Assembly (NCBI RefSeq): GCF_003236305.1
Contig: NZ_POTX01000014.1
Span: forward strand, 1 to 49,887
Source of the DNA: Micromonospora endophytica
Lineage (GTDB): Bacteria > Actinomycetota > Actinomycetes > Mycobacteriales > Micromonosporaceae
DNA: 49,887 bases
Direction of reading: 5' to 3'
Below are positions 26,088-34,682 of this stretch, one piece after another; within the stretch, counting starts at the first letter, position 1; each line of letters begins with the position of its first letter. The notes beneath the pieces were generated by a model that made no database searches, had not been told where the DNA came from, and saw nothing but the letters and a program-made list of their open reading frames with translations. The translations under genes and the position numbers were made by a program.

Positions 26088-26200
26088 GATTGGCGGCAGA
26101 TGCCGCGTCGAAGGTCGCGCTGCGGTGAATGCGATGGTGTTCAGGACGGGATGATCGGTACTGTCCGGGCTCACGATTCGACGAAAGTGGCGGGGTCGAG

Positions 26201-26554
26201 ATGAGCGGCGGCGTGGGCACGACGGTGTTGTGGCGCCCGACTGGGCCGGAGGAGCTGGAGCTTGTCAGCGCCTCCGGGTGGCGGAAGTGGCCGCCGCGCC
26301 TGCCCGACCAGCCGATCTTCTACCCGGTGCTGAACGAGGACTACGCGGTCCGGATCGCCCGGGACTGGAACGTGCCCGCGTCCGGCGTGGGGTACGTGAC
26401 CCGCTTCCACGTCGAGACGGAGTTCCTCGGTCGCTATCCCGTCCGTCAGGTCGGCGGCGACACCATCCTGGAACTGTGGGTGCCGGCCGAGGAACTGGAC
26501 GAGTTCAACACGCACATCGTCGGCGAGATCGAGGTCGTCCACGAGTTCCGGTAG
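26201..26554 (+). CDS. Small protein, 'ADP-ribosylation/crystallin J1' type
   Basis: Soluble protein of 117 residues beginning TVLWRPTGPEELELVSASGWRKWPPRLPDQPIFYPVLN. Streptomyces proteins with the same opening are often named ADP-ribosylation/crystallin J1, but no ADP-ribosylglycohydrolase active-site motif is visible, so the name should not be taken as function. ATG at 26201. It follows the PP2C gene by 113 nt and may belong to the same accessory segment. Confidence 0.7.
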   Translation: MSGGVGTTVLWRPTGPEELELVSASGWRKWPPRLPDQPIFYPVLNEDYAVRIARDWNVPASGVGYVTRFHVETEFLGRYPVRQVGGDTILELWVPAEELDEFNTHIVGEIEVVHEFR

Positions 26555-26600
26555 CGCACCGGACGCACGATGCCACCGCCACAACGGCGCTCCGCCCCGG

Positions 26601-26653
26601 CCGCCTACGGCGCCGGGGCGGTGAGCCACCGACAGCCGCCGGGACACCGCCCC
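26601..26653. repeat. Flank repeat a, left copy
   Basis: Fifty-three bases (GCGCCGGGGCGG, then a run through CCACCGACAGCCGCCGGGAC) identical to 43021-43073. The left copy follows a weakened version of the hairpin found at the right copy. Confidence 0.85.
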
Positions 26654-26847
26654 GAGGCAGGTGCGGTATCGGATTGCCAGGTGGCCGGGAAGCCTGGAGC
26701 ATCCACTGGGTGGACGTCGTCGCTCAGTGGGTCCGTGTCTCCTGGACCAAGCAGTCGCGCGGAGGCCACCACGCAGCCCGCCGCAACGCCCTGCCTACGG
26801 CGTTCACGGTGCCGCGGCCCCAAGCACCTCTCACGCACGAAGTCGCC

Positions 26848-27183
26848 ATGCACGAGCACGACGGCTTCGAACCAGTCATCTCCCTACACGACGGCGTACC
26901 TTCCTGGGATGCCGTCCAACTCCGCTACATCGAGGACCAAGTCCGCGTCGAGCTGATCCCGACGGCCTGGGGCATGCCCCGCCGGCACCGCCGCCCGCCA
27001 GCCTTACGCCTCACCCGGGGCCAATGGCTGCGTTGGCAGATCAACTACCGCTTCACCCACCACTGCACCGGAAATTGGCTCTACCGCTCGGACACGCTGA
27101 ACATTGCCCACGGTCCCGTGCCCGTCGACATCTTCTTGACTGAACCAGACCAGAGCATTGACGAACGGGCCTTCCTGCGCTGA
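26848..27183 (+). CDS. Hypothetical protein of 111 residues
   Basis: Acidic start (MHEHDGFEPVISLHDG) followed by a strand-rich core: AVQLRYIEDQVRVELIPTAW, LRWQINYRFTHHCTGNWLYR and GPVPVDIFLTEPDQ. No family recognised. A longer frame from a GTG at 26710 is possible. It lies between flank repeats a and b; the equivalent place near the right end (43074-43141) has no gene, so it was gained or lost relative to that copy. Confidence 0.55.
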   Translation: MHEHDGFEPVISLHDGVPSWDAVQLRYIEDQVRVELIPTAWGMPRRHRRPPALRLTRGQWLRWQINYRFTHHCTGNWLYRSDTLNIAHGPVPVDIFLTEPDQSIDERAFLR

Positions 27184-27236
27184 ATGCAGTAGATGCACGG
27201 CGGTACGGAAGCCGCACGTCGGCCGCCGTCGAGGTT

Positions 27237-27329
27237 GGGGCTTCCGTCTGCCGCGCCAGTCCAACCCCGGGACTGGCTTGCCACCGTGTCACCGGGTCGC
27301 GGCCAGCTCCACCGCCAGGACGTGCCCGG
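27237..27329. repeat. Flank repeat b, left copy
   Basis: About 93 bases, nearly identical to 43142-43235, containing the hairpin CCAGTCC-AACCCCG-GGACTGG. Position and order relative to the rnpB end are the same at both ends of the element. Confidence 0.85.
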
Positions 27330-27490
27330 TCCACTCCCACTGTCGCCCGCCGTCGACGAGGACCAGGCCGCCACCGAGCCCACCAAGCCGCCGCCGCAGA
27401 CGAGATCAACTGGTGCACTCCTGGGCCGTCGGTGGGCCGTCAAACGCCGCCCAATGTTGACCATGAGCGACCATTGACGCCAGACATAGG

Positions 27491-27559
27491 ACCAGCTCAG
27501 AGCCTTGATCGAGGCTCTGAGCTGGTGGGCGACGGACGAGTCGACCTGTACGCCGGATT
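27491..27559. repeat. Left attachment site: duplicated rnpB 3' end
   Basis: 69 nt matching 43426-43494 with one mismatch. It contains a perfect 13-bp hairpin (27492-27525, the rnpB terminator) and the last 34 bases of rnpB (27526-27559, including GCGACGGACGAGTCGAC). The homology continues less perfectly to the left (TTGACCATGAxCGACCAT). This is the attL or attR product of site-specific insertion; the rest of rnpB is absent here. Confidence 0.92.
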
Positions 27560-27610
27560 ATGAAGTTCGTTCGTGCCCTGAGCAGGCGATTTGCTGACCG
27601 CCTGGCGCCT

Positions 27611-27630
27611 CAGGGCGTCGCCAGGGCGTC
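27611..27630. promoter_or_regulatory. Arm-type integrase or Xis sites, left end
   Basis: Two direct CAGGGCGTC repeats (27611-27619, 27622-27630) spaced by one helical turn, 52 nt inside the left core. Four copies lie inside the right end. Confidence 0.6.
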
Positions 27631-27673
27631 GCACGCAACCTGAACCCCGAACTCGCACCCGGACCGAGGCCGC

Positions 27674-28747
27674 TCAACCTCGTGTAGACGTTGGTCCGAC
27701 AGGGATCATCCCTTCGCCGGCCAGATAAAGCCCGCTCGGAGAATCCACCTCGATACCAAAGGCTGGCCCTGGGTCAACAAGGGCGACGCCAACGATCGTC
27801 CGAATCCGGGAGTATGGGGCGATCAGACCCTTGGCACTTAGCCGCCCGAGTTTTCGAGGAAGGCGAGACACAGCATCGTCCTGATATGCAGTGAAGTTGA
27901 TCCTATGCCGAATACCGACTCGCCGCCCCTTGAGAACCGCATCCACTGAGTTCATCCGGGGGTATAGCCCGAGGGTCCTGATCAGTTGGACCGTGTCTTG
28001 CGCCAAGCGCGCCGCGGTGAAGCAAATTTCCACGCGGTTCGTCCGATTCTCAATGTATCCGTCACTGTCGACCAACCCCTGCAGAATTTCCAATCGCTGT
28101 CTCCGAGACGCCCGAAAGACAGTGCAAGGGATGTGCTTATTCCCCAACACGCCCAGCTCACGAAGCGCTCGAACGCCGGTGGCATAGCCGCCCAAATCGA
28201 ACCTCACCCTGAAAGTTCTCCCGTGAGTCCTCTGCCGGGAGATAATCCGGGTGCCCTCTAGATCGAGCTGACGCTCCAGATCAGGGAGATCATCCTCGGA
28301 TACGGTGATTCGAGGTCCATCGCTGTCACCGTCACCCAGCCAGTAACCAAGCAGATATGGCGACAACGGGAGCGGACAATCATCGACACTCAGGGCCGGG
28401 GTTGCAAGAGTCCGCCAACGTGCCACACCACCCCGAGACGCCTTCGTCTTACCTGACGTCAGGCGCCTCTCGAAAGTGATACCGGCCGAAAAGACGTCCG
28501 CCGTAGTCACCGAACGGTCTGCATAACCACCTGAAAACTCACGTAGCGGCCACACTTGAGAGGCGCTGGCGATGATTGCCGTCCCATCGCGAAAAACTAA
28601 GCGGTATCGGGGCTCGCCCTCCTCCACAAGGGACGCGCGCCTCACTCTGGCGATGCGACCCCGTTCATCGAAGACCTCGTCACCAATCACCAAGTCTCCA
28701 GCGCTCGCCCACCCGCTTGCAGTCGGGACGATGGCATCGATCGCCAC
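27674..28747 (-). CDS. Freestanding intein-derived LAGLIDADG homing endonuclease
   Basis: Protein of 357 residues with the outline of an intein but no host-protein flanks. The N-terminus (IVPTASGWASAGDLVIGDEVFDERGR) is Hint block A-like, and YRLVFRDGTAIIASASQVW is block B-like; the C-terminus (FGIEVDSPSGLYLAGEGMIP) is block F-like. Between them are both LAGLIDADG motifs, LLGYWLGDG (132-140) and LQGLVDSDG (222-230), each keeping the acidic catalytic residue. Splicing residues are gone: no Cys1 (start codon instead), Gln64 where block B has His, and VGPTSTRG in place of the terminal HN. The GTG at 28747 is one base behind the int stop codon, with GGTGGAGG overlapping the last int codons. Base composition is less GC-rich than neighbours. 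Target unknown. Confidence 0.85.
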   Translation of the reverse strand: MAIDAIVPTASGWASAGDLVIGDEVFDERGRIARVRRASLVEEGEPRYRLVFRDGTAIIASASQVWPLREFSGGYADRSVTTADVFSAGITFERRLTSGKTKASRGGVARWRTLATPALSVDDCPLPLSPYLLGYWLGDGDSDGPRITVSEDDLPDLERQLDLEGTRIISRQRTHGRTFRVRFDLGGYATGVRALRELGVLGNKHIPCTVFRASRRQRLEILQGLVDSDGYIENRTNRVEICFTAARLAQDTVQLIRTLGLYPRMNSVDAVLKGRRVGIRHRINFTAYQDDAVSRLPRKLGRLSAKGLIAPYSRIRTIVGVALVDPGPAFGIEVDSPSGLYLAGEGMIPVGPTSTRG

Positions 28748-28748
28748 G

Positions 28749-29951
28749 TTACCTCCACCTATCGCCTCGAAACAGATTATCGATGGCGTTGCGGGTGCGT
28801 TCCTCGCTGGCCGGCATCAGGTGGGTGTAGACGCGGAGGGTGAAGCCGGGGTCGGCGTGGCCGAGGTAGGAGGCGAGGGCCTTGATGCTCTCCCCTGCGT
28901 CGAGCAGCGACGAGGCGTAGAAGTGGCGTAGCGCGTGCATCCCGGTGAAGCGGGTCGGCGTGATGCCGGCCGCCACGACGGCGGGACGCCAACTCTTGTT
29001 GTCGAAGGTGCGTCGGTTGATCGCACCGCGTCGGGTGGTGGTGAACAGCAGCGGGACCGTGACCCGCTCGTCGGTGGCCGGGTCCTCCCACGGCAGGGTG
29101 AGCGACACCGGGGCGAAGTCGTCGATGTGCTGCCGCAACACCAGGGCGACGGAGTCGGGCAGCGGTATCCGACGGTCGCGGTCATTCTTGGGCAGGCCGA
29201 AGACGAGCCGGGAGCGGACGAGTTTGACCTGACGGCAGACGTGCACCCAGCCGCCGTCAAAGTCGATGTCGTCGACCCCGAGGCCGAGGATCTCCCCCTG
29301 CCGCAGACCGCAGCCGGCCCCCAGGTCGACCATGGGGCGGTATCGCTGGGCGAGGCCACCGCGGATTGCCGAAACCTGGTCGTACCGCCATGGCACTACC
29401 CGGCGTTGCACCGGTCGCGGCGGCTTGACCGACTTTGCCGAACACGGATTCTTGGCAATCCGCTCGTCGTCGACGGCCGCGCCGAGGATGGTCCGCAGGT
29501 GGGCGAAGACCACAGCCCGCGTCGCCGGGGCCAGCTTGCCGACCAGGCGCGCGTCCCACTCCCGGATGTGGCCCGGCTTGATCGACGCCAGGTGCTCAGC
29601 GCCGAAGAACGGCAGCAGATGCTTGCGTACCCGGAACTCGGTGCTCTCCCTGGTCGACTCGTCGAACGAGCGGGTCCGTAGCCAGTTCTCGGCGTACTCC
29701 CCGAAGGTGATCCGGCCGGCTTTCGGGTCGACGTAGGACCCCCGGAGCTTGTCCGACTCGGTGGAGACGAGGAACGCCTCAGCCTCTCGCTTGGCACGGT
29801 CCGGGAACGACTTCTTGCGTTCCTTGCCGTCCGGGCCGATGTAGCGAACCCGGTAGCGCAGTCCCTTGCCGAACAGTTCCGTCTTGACCCGCTCCCGTCG
29901 CCCGCCCGAGTGACGCAGCGTCTTGTACCAGCGATCCTCTACGTGTCCCAT
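28749..29951 (-). CDS. int: Tyrosine site-specific integrase
   Basis: Integrase of 400 residues that recombines the element with the rnpB end. After an arm-binding N-terminus (YRVRYIGPDGKERKKSF) and a SAM-like core-binding domain (FGEYAENWLRTRS), the catalytic domain has Arg in GAGCGLRQGEILGL (near 215), the HxLRH motif in MHALRHFYASSLLDAG (near 339), and GHADPGFTLRVYTHLMP with the nucleophile Tyr near 378. Start ATG at 29951 shares one base with the xis stop. In pSAM2-like elements int lies next to attP; here the homing endonuclease gene sits between int and the attachment site. Confidence 0.96.
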   Translation of the reverse strand: MGHVEDRWYKTLRHSGGRRERVKTELFGKGLRYRVRYIGPDGKERKKSFPDRAKREAEAFLVSTESDKLRGSYVDPKAGRITFGEYAENWLRTRSFDESTRESTEFRVRKHLLPFFGAEHLASIKPGHIREWDARLVGKLAPATRAVVFAHLRTILGAAVDDERIAKNPCSAKSVKPPRPVQRRVVPWRYDQVSAIRGGLAQRYRPMVDLGAGCGLRQGEILGLGVDDIDFDGGWVHVCRQVKLVRSRLVFGLPKNDRDRRIPLPDSVALVLRQHIDDFAPVSLTLPWEDPATDERVTVPLLFTTTRRGAINRRTFDNKSWRPAVVAAGITPTRFTGMHALRHFYASSLLDAGESIKALASYLGHADPGFTLRVYTHLMPASEERTRNAIDNLFRGDRWR

Positions 29952-30133
29952 CAGGCCGCCGCCTGCTCGCGTACCCAGGACCGGACCGCTTCCGGCTCGT
30001 ACCGCAGGTGACGACCGACCCGAGCCGCCGGCGGACCGTACTTGACCTTGCGCCAGCGGTAGAGCGTCTCGGTCGGTACCCGCAGGTACGCTGCCACGTC
30101 CCGGATCGTCCAGAGCCCGTCGTTTCCCGCCAT
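29951..30133 (-). CDS. xis: Excisionase, MerR/AlpA-like HTH
   Basis: Sixty-residue DNA-binding protein with a winged helix (WTIRDVAAYLRVPTETLYRWRKVKYGPPAARVGRHLRY). In AICEs this small basic protein directs Int towards excision. Start at 30133 overlaps the repSA stop (TAATG) and its stop overlaps the int start (TGATG), so rep, xis and int are translated as a chain. CAGGGCGTC repeats near the ends are candidate binding sites. Confidence 0.9.
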   Translation of the reverse strand: MAGNDGLWTIRDVAAYLRVPTETLYRWRKVKYGPPAARVGRHLRYEPEAVRSWVREQAAA

Positions 30134-31884
30134 TACTGCCCCTCCCCCGTCGTGCCGTCCGTTCCCGTCGTCGATGCGGTGTCGGGGAGCTGCGCGGCGC
30201 GATCCTTGGCGGCTAGGAGTTCGGAGCGCCAGCGGGCACGTTCGCCGATGGCCCGCAGCAGCCGGTGGGCCATCGGGCCAACGTCGGGATCGTCGGGGCG
30301 GGCGAGTTCCCAGGCGTGGCGGACCGGTTCGACGGTGGCGCCCTGGTCGTCGACGCCCTCCAGGCCGACGGTGACGCCGAGCAGGGCACGCACCCAGGCC
30401 CGTACGTCGTGTTTGTGGTCGCTCAGGGTCTTGCCGGACCAGTCGCGGGAGATGAGGATGCGCCGGCCGCCGATGCCGAGGGTGTCGCGCTGGTGGACTT
30501 TGCCCTTGCAGCGGCCCGGCTTGAGCTTGGCGTTCGCTCGCTTGGGTTGGATGCCGTAGAGCAGCCAGTTCGCGCAGCGGTCGGTGCAGGGGATGATCTG
30601 GAGTTCCTGCCAGAGCCGGTCGAGGTGTTTGAGTTGCCGGTCGGTGGCCGCCTTGTGGACGTCGCCGGTGTGCTTGGTGATGTATTTGGTGACGTAGCGG
30701 ATGGTTCGTTCGGCGTCGTCGGTGCCGGGCATGACGCCGCGTGCGTCGACCTGGGAGCCGAAGCGCACGACGTGCACCGGTTCCGCGTCGGGGTCAGCGT
30801 CGATGGCGTCGAGGGCTTCCGTCCAGGTGGTCAGCGGCGCAAGGGTGCCCGGGTCGACCCATGCGGAAGCGTGCTCGTCCCACACGGGAAGCCGGTCGAG
30901 GGTGTACCGCTGAACATCCACGGCGGGCCACCACACCTGGTGGTAGGTGGCTGCCGCCACGGTGCGGAGCACGTCACGCGGGATGGTTCCCCGGATGGCG
31001 AAGTGAGCGTGTGGGGCAAGACGCCGTTGGGGCTCGACGCAGCCGGCGTACTGGACGTTCCAGCCTTCGCAGCGGCGCAGGTTCTGCCAGAACCGGTCGA
31101 GTAGTCGAGGGAAGTGGACCGCGTCCCAGGCGGCGCGACGGTAGTCGTACCTGTCGGGGTTGAGGGGGGTGCCGTCGGGGCGGACCGGGCCGTACGAGTC
31201 GAGGGTGAGGGTCAGCCACATCGACGGGCGGTAGGTGGTGCCGTCGGGGGCGGTGTAGGTCTTGCCGACGGTGCGGCGCTCGACCTTGCGCCGAGGCAGG
31301 TCGGGGGCGTCTTGGCGGCGGCGGGTGGAGCGCTTGCGGCGCGGGCCGGTGTCGTCGTCGGCCTGGTCGTCGTCGCCGGTCGCATGTGGCGGGGCGACTC
31401 TGCCCCGGAGTCCTTCGGCCGCGATGGCCTCTTCTACTTCGCGGATTGCCTCGTCGAGGTCTTCGACCTGGTCCCATTGGCTTGCGCGGGATGCCTCGTC
31501 GCGGGAGAACTCCAGGTGACCGCGCATCAGGATCAGCGCCTGTTGTTCCTCGGTCGCGGGTTCCGGTGGCGGTAGCGGTTCGTCGTCGCGGTGCCAGCCT
31601 TCGCGGATCTGTGCCTGCCGCAGCCGGCGGTTTTTCTTCGCGCACGGGCTGCACTTGTCTTCGCGGGTTGCGCCGCAGGGCAGGTCGATGATCTCGGTCA
31701 GGCCGGTGTTCAGGTCGGTGCGGCGCATGGCCAGGGGGCGGACGCAGACGCCGTACTCGGCGGCGATCTCTTTGAGGACGTCGACGGAGCGGGGTAGTGC
31801 CATGCGGGCCGCCCGCGACCCCGGCCGAGGAGTGGCAGCCGGGGTCGGGGCGGATTCGAGGCCGGGCAGGGTGGCAGCGGTCAT
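30133..31884 (-). CDS. repSA: RepSA-type replication initiator
   Basis: Initiator of 583 residues for rolling-circle replication of the excised element. An N-terminal Cys cluster (LPCGATREDKCSPCAKKNRR) is typical of the family; the core has the strand MWLTLTLDSYGPV, the HUH-like metal site LAPHAHFAIRG and RTIRYVTKYITKHTGDVH, where Tyr residues include the likely nicking nucleophile. A charged acidic/Arg linker lies between the Cys cluster and the core. The ATG at 31884 overlaps the upstream stop (ATGA); the longer frame to 32169 is a shadow of that gene. Confidence 0.92.
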   Translation of the reverse strand: MTAATLPGLESAPTPAATPRPGSRAARMALPRSVDVLKEIAAEYGVCVRPLAMRRTDLNTGLTEIIDLPCGATREDKCSPCAKKNRRLRQAQIREGWHRDDEPLPPPEPATEEQQALILMRGHLEFSRDEASRASQWDQVEDLDEAIREVEEAIAAEGLRGRVAPPHATGDDDQADDDTGPRRKRSTRRRQDAPDLPRRKVERRTVGKTYTAPDGTTYRPSMWLTLTLDSYGPVRPDGTPLNPDRYDYRRAAWDAVHFPRLLDRFWQNLRRCEGWNVQYAGCVEPQRRLAPHAHFAIRGTIPRDVLRTVAAATYHQVWWPAVDVQRYTLDRLPVWDEHASAWVDPGTLAPLTTWTEALDAIDADPDAEPVHVVRFGSQVDARGVMPGTDDAERTIRYVTKYITKHTGDVHKAATDRQLKHLDRLWQELQIIPCTDRCANWLLYGIQPKRANAKLKPGRCKGKVHQRDTLGIGGRRILISRDWSGKTLSDHKHDVRAWVRALLGVTVGLEGVDDQGATVEPVRHAWELARPDDPDVGPMAHRLLRAIGERARWRSELLAAKDRAAQLPDTASTTGTDGTTGEGQ

Positions 31885-32459
31885 CGGATGATCCCGACGA
31901 CGTGCGGCCGGTTGGGCTGGACGACACCACGCGGAGGCAGCACCGCCGCCGGAGCCGAGACGACAGCCGGCGGAACCGGGACAGCCGGCGCAGCAGGCTC
32001 GGTCAGGCGGACCGGTTCGGGGGCGGTGGCCGATGCGGGTTCCTCGGTCCGGTGCAAGGTCGGTTGCTGCGGCTTGACGGCCGGCGGGGTGACCGGAGCG
32101 TTGGAGAGAACGACCTTGACCAGGGCGAGGAAGGCCAGCGACGGCACGGCCGCCACGATCCAGCCCCACACGGACGGTTCGGCTCCGGCGACCTGGGCGG
32201 CGAGGGAGAGCAGCGCGAACGCCACCAGGAGCGAGGCGACCAGGCCCACGGGGCGGCCGGCGCGGCGGCGGGCGCGTAGTTCCAGACCGAGGTATATCGC
32301 CATCAGTTCGACGGCTACGGCGTTGGCCCAGCCGATCCAGTGCGGTTGACCATGGGCAACGGACAGGTCATGTACGTGGGTGAAGGCGGCAGCGCCGGCC
32401 ATGGTGCCGATGGCGAGCAGGATCACCAGGCGTACCGCGGATTCGGTGCGCGCGGTCAT
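31881..32459 (-). CDS. DUF2637 (SpdB-like) membrane protein
   Basis: Membrane protein of 192 residues with four hydrophobic segments in the first 115 (for example VRLVILLAIGTMAGAAAFTH and WGWIVAAVPSLAFLALVKVV) and a Pro/Ala/Val-rich cytoplasmic tail. DUF2637 proteins accompany traB-type genes in actinomycete plasmids and are thought to help intramycelial spread. The ATG at 32459 is chosen over GTG 32465 because GGAGGA is well placed for it. Overlaps both neighbours by 4 nt. Confidence 0.85.
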   Translation of the reverse strand: MTARTESAVRLVILLAIGTMAGAAAFTHVHDLSVAHGQPHWIGWANAVAVELMAIYLGLELRARRRAGRPVGLVASLLVAFALLSLAAQVAGAEPSVWGWIVAAVPSLAFLALVKVVLSNAPVTPPAVKPQQPTLHRTEEPASATAPEPVRLTEPAAPAVPVPPAVVSAPAAVLPPRGVVQPNRPHVVGIIR

Positions 32460-32647
32460 CGCCACTCCTCCAACGGCTTTTCGCGGATGGTCAGGTCGAT
32501 GCGGATCCGCCGACCGTTCATGTCGTCGCGGCGGTCGACCATCTGCGCCACGCCGTACAGTGCGGCGGCGGTCTGGTGAGCAGGGCCGACGAGCCGGATA
32601 CGCAGCGGACGCCGGAGCCGGTTGATGACGCGGGTGAGGGTGTTCAC
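32456..32647 (-). CDS. Small basic protein of 63 residues
   Basis: Short protein (NTLTRVINRLRRPLRIRLVG, then QTAAALYGVAQMVDRRDDMNGR) with GTG start at 32647, GGAGG 8 nt upstream, and a 4-nt overlap with the DUF2637 gene. Its place in the transfer operon suggests a role in element spread or maintenance; no family recognised. Confidence 0.7.
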   Translation of the reverse strand: MNTLTRVINRLRRPLRIRLVGPAHQTAAALYGVAQMVDRRDDMNGRRIRIDLTIREKPLEEWR

Positions 32648-32652
32648 GGCGG

Positions 32653-32901
32653 TTACCTCCGGGCCGGTCGGATGTCGGTGCGGATGTAGTCGGGAGGGGT
32701 GCCGAGCGAGGCCACCGCTTCGGAGAGGCAGCGCCACAACGCCCATGCCTCGTCCGGAGTCAGGGACATCCGTCGCCGGCCCGCACCGACGGCGAGATAG
32801 ACCGGGTACGGGTCGGGCCGGTCGGGGTCGACGCGCACGGAGACGGCGGTGACCGGATCGGGGGTACGCAGCCGGTAGAAGCGGCGAGCAGGCGCAGTCA
32901 T
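32653..32901 (-). CDS. Small protein of 82 residues
   Basis: Strand-rich protein (RFYRLRTPDPVTAVSVRVDP, YPVYLAVGAGRRRMSLTPDE) ending in a helix (AWALWRCLSEAVASLG). Start overlaps the traSA stop by 4 nt and its stop is 5 nt from the next start. Small genes of this kind are usual behind traSA in AICEs; function unknown. Confidence 0.7.
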   Translation of the reverse strand: MTAPARRFYRLRTPDPVTAVSVRVDPDRPDPYPVYLAVGAGRRRMSLTPDEAWALWRCLSEAVASLGTPPDYIRTDIRPARR

Positions 32902-34520
32902 CGGCCCTCACCCCCGGTGTCGCGGTCGAGCAGGTTGCGCAGCGATTCGGGCAGCAGCGGCCCGGATGGCTTGCGCGGCAGCGGAGGTCGGGCCGGTTCG
33001 GGGGCGGTTTCCCGGCCGACCTGGGCGAGGATGTCCGCCGCATGAGCAGGCGCCGGGTACTGGCGGGCCATGGCGCGGATGTCGTCGTCGGAGACGTACG
33101 AAAAGCGGACCCGCATCGGGTCGGGGGTGCCGTCGAGGATCACGTACCCGACGCCCTTGGCCCACCGGGGCATCTGGTCAGCCAGCGCTCCCCGGGCGCG
33201 GGCACCGTCGCCAAGGACCATGTCGACCTGCGACGCCTCAGTGAGGCCGAGCGCGATGCGGGTCGGGAACAGGTCCCGGAACGGCAGCACGTCCTTACGC
33301 GGATCCTGCAACGCGGCCACCACCAGGACGCCGACGCCGGCCCCTTGGGACAGCAGCAACCCCAGCGACGAGGCGATGCGCTTACGCAGCTCGACATCTT
33401 GCAGGTACGCGGTCAGCGCGGCCATCTCGTCGACGACGACCACGACCAGGGGGTCAGCCTCAGTCGGGGTGTGCACCCGCACCGTGCCGGCAAGGCGGGT
33501 CTGCCGCTCTCGCAGCACCGTGACGGCCTCGTCGAGGAGATCGGCCATGGCCTCGAAGGACTTGCAGACGAACCGGGCGAACATCGGACGGCCGAGCGCG
33601 AACTCCATCCCGCCCTTGGGGTCGATCACCCACAGCCGGACCAGGCCGGACTCGATCCCACCGCCGAGGACCCGCACCAGCGACCACAACACCGACCCCT
33701 TGCCCGAGCGGGTCGCCCCGCCAACGAGGACATGCGTGGCGAGGAGGTGCAGCGACCAGGGCCGCAGGTCTTCCCGCCGGGCCAGGGGCAGCGCGGTGAA
33801 GTCCGGCACCGCCGGCACGTCGAACGGCGGGACCACCGTGCGCAGCGCATCGGTACGCACCACCGCCAGGTAGACCAGCGTCGGCCGATCCCGGTACCGC
33901 ACCCGATCGACGAACCGCAGCAGCCAGGCCGCGTGGCCGGTGCGGGTCGGTGGGTCGCCGGGACGTTCCGAGTAGACCCGGACGTGTCGCCGGCCGAAGG
34001 CGTACGCCAGGTTGGCGCTGACCGCCTGGAACTGCTCCGGTGTCTGGCCCCGGACCATGCGGACGGTCAGCACGTCGAGCGCCTGATCCGAACGCACCCG
34101 CAGCAGTTGCGGCAGGACCGGCCGATGGTCGTACGTGTCGGCGAGCCGGCACAGCGTCATGGCCTCCCGCCACACCCGCCGGTAGACGAACACCCGGCGG
34201 AACGAGCCGAGCAGCGGACCCGCCAGCCAGGTCCACCAGGACGACTCGTCCCGCCAGCGCCACACCGCCGAGGCCGTCGACGCGAGCACCAGCGGCACCA
34301 CCAGACCGGACCAGCCGAACTCGACGAACAGCCACAGCGCCACCACCGCCGAGCCGGTGGCCACCGGATGCCGCAGGCACCACCAGATGGCCCGGCCGGA
34401 CCAGCGCAGCACCAGGCCGAGCAGCACCGCCCACATGGGCAGCGCGAACCGCTTCGGCCGGAACACCACCAGATCACCGGCCGAGGTCATCACCACTTCA
34501 CCGCGAGGCCGCCCGAACAT
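32898..34520 (-). CDS. traSA: FtsK/SpoIIIE-type conjugative DNA translocase
   Basis: Transfer protein of 540 residues (TraSA/TraB group) that pumps double-stranded element DNA between mycelia. Two N-terminal membrane segments (MWAVLLGLVLRWSGRAIWW and VVALWLFVEFGWSGLVVPLV region), then the motor domain with Walker A GGATRSGKGS near 268, WVIDPKGGMEFA, Walker B VVVVVDEMAAL near 363 and LGDGARARGALADQM further on. The ATG at 34520 is chosen; ATG 34490 is an alternative. First gene of the overlapping chain that runs to the homing endonuclease. Confidence 0.92.
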   Translation of the reverse strand: MFGRPRGEVVMTSAGDLVVFRPKRFALPMWAVLLGLVLRWSGRAIWWCLRHPVATGSAVVALWLFVEFGWSGLVVPLVLASTASAVWRWRDESSWWTWLAGPLLGSFRRVFVYRRVWREAMTLCRLADTYDHRPVLPQLLRVRSDQALDVLTVRMVRGQTPEQFQAVSANLAYAFGRRHVRVYSERPGDPPTRTGHAAWLLRFVDRVRYRDRPTLVYLAVVRTDALRTVVPPFDVPAVPDFTALPLARREDLRPWSLHLLATHVLVGGATRSGKGSVLWSLVRVLGGGIESGLVRLWVIDPKGGMEFALGRPMFARFVCKSFEAMADLLDEAVTVLRERQTRLAGTVRVHTPTEADPLVVVVVDEMAALTAYLQDVELRKRIASSLGLLLSQGAGVGVLVVAALQDPRKDVLPFRDLFPTRIALGLTEASQVDMVLGDGARARGALADQMPRWAKGVGYVILDGTPDPMRVRFSYVSDDDIRAMARQYPAPAHAADILAQVGRETAPEPARPPLPRKPSGPLLPESLRNLLDRDTGGEGR

Positions 34521-34627
34521 CAGGCACCCCGCCGACACACGACACACCTGGGCCAGCCACGGCCAGCCCGACGCCTACCCTTGGACACGTCACGACCTCT
34601 CTCGACAGAGCAGGGGAAGAGACACCA

Positions 34628-34671
34628 GGGGGCGGGGCTGCCGTCCGCCAAGACCAGACAGCCCCGCCCCC
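34628..34671. terminator. Terminator between pra and traSA
   Basis: Perfect 13-bp stem GGGGGCGGGGCTG / CAGCCCCGCCCCC with an 18-nt loop, 12 nt behind the pra stop codon. It separates pra from the transfer operon. Confidence 0.75.
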
Positions 34672-34682
34672 ACCTGATACGG

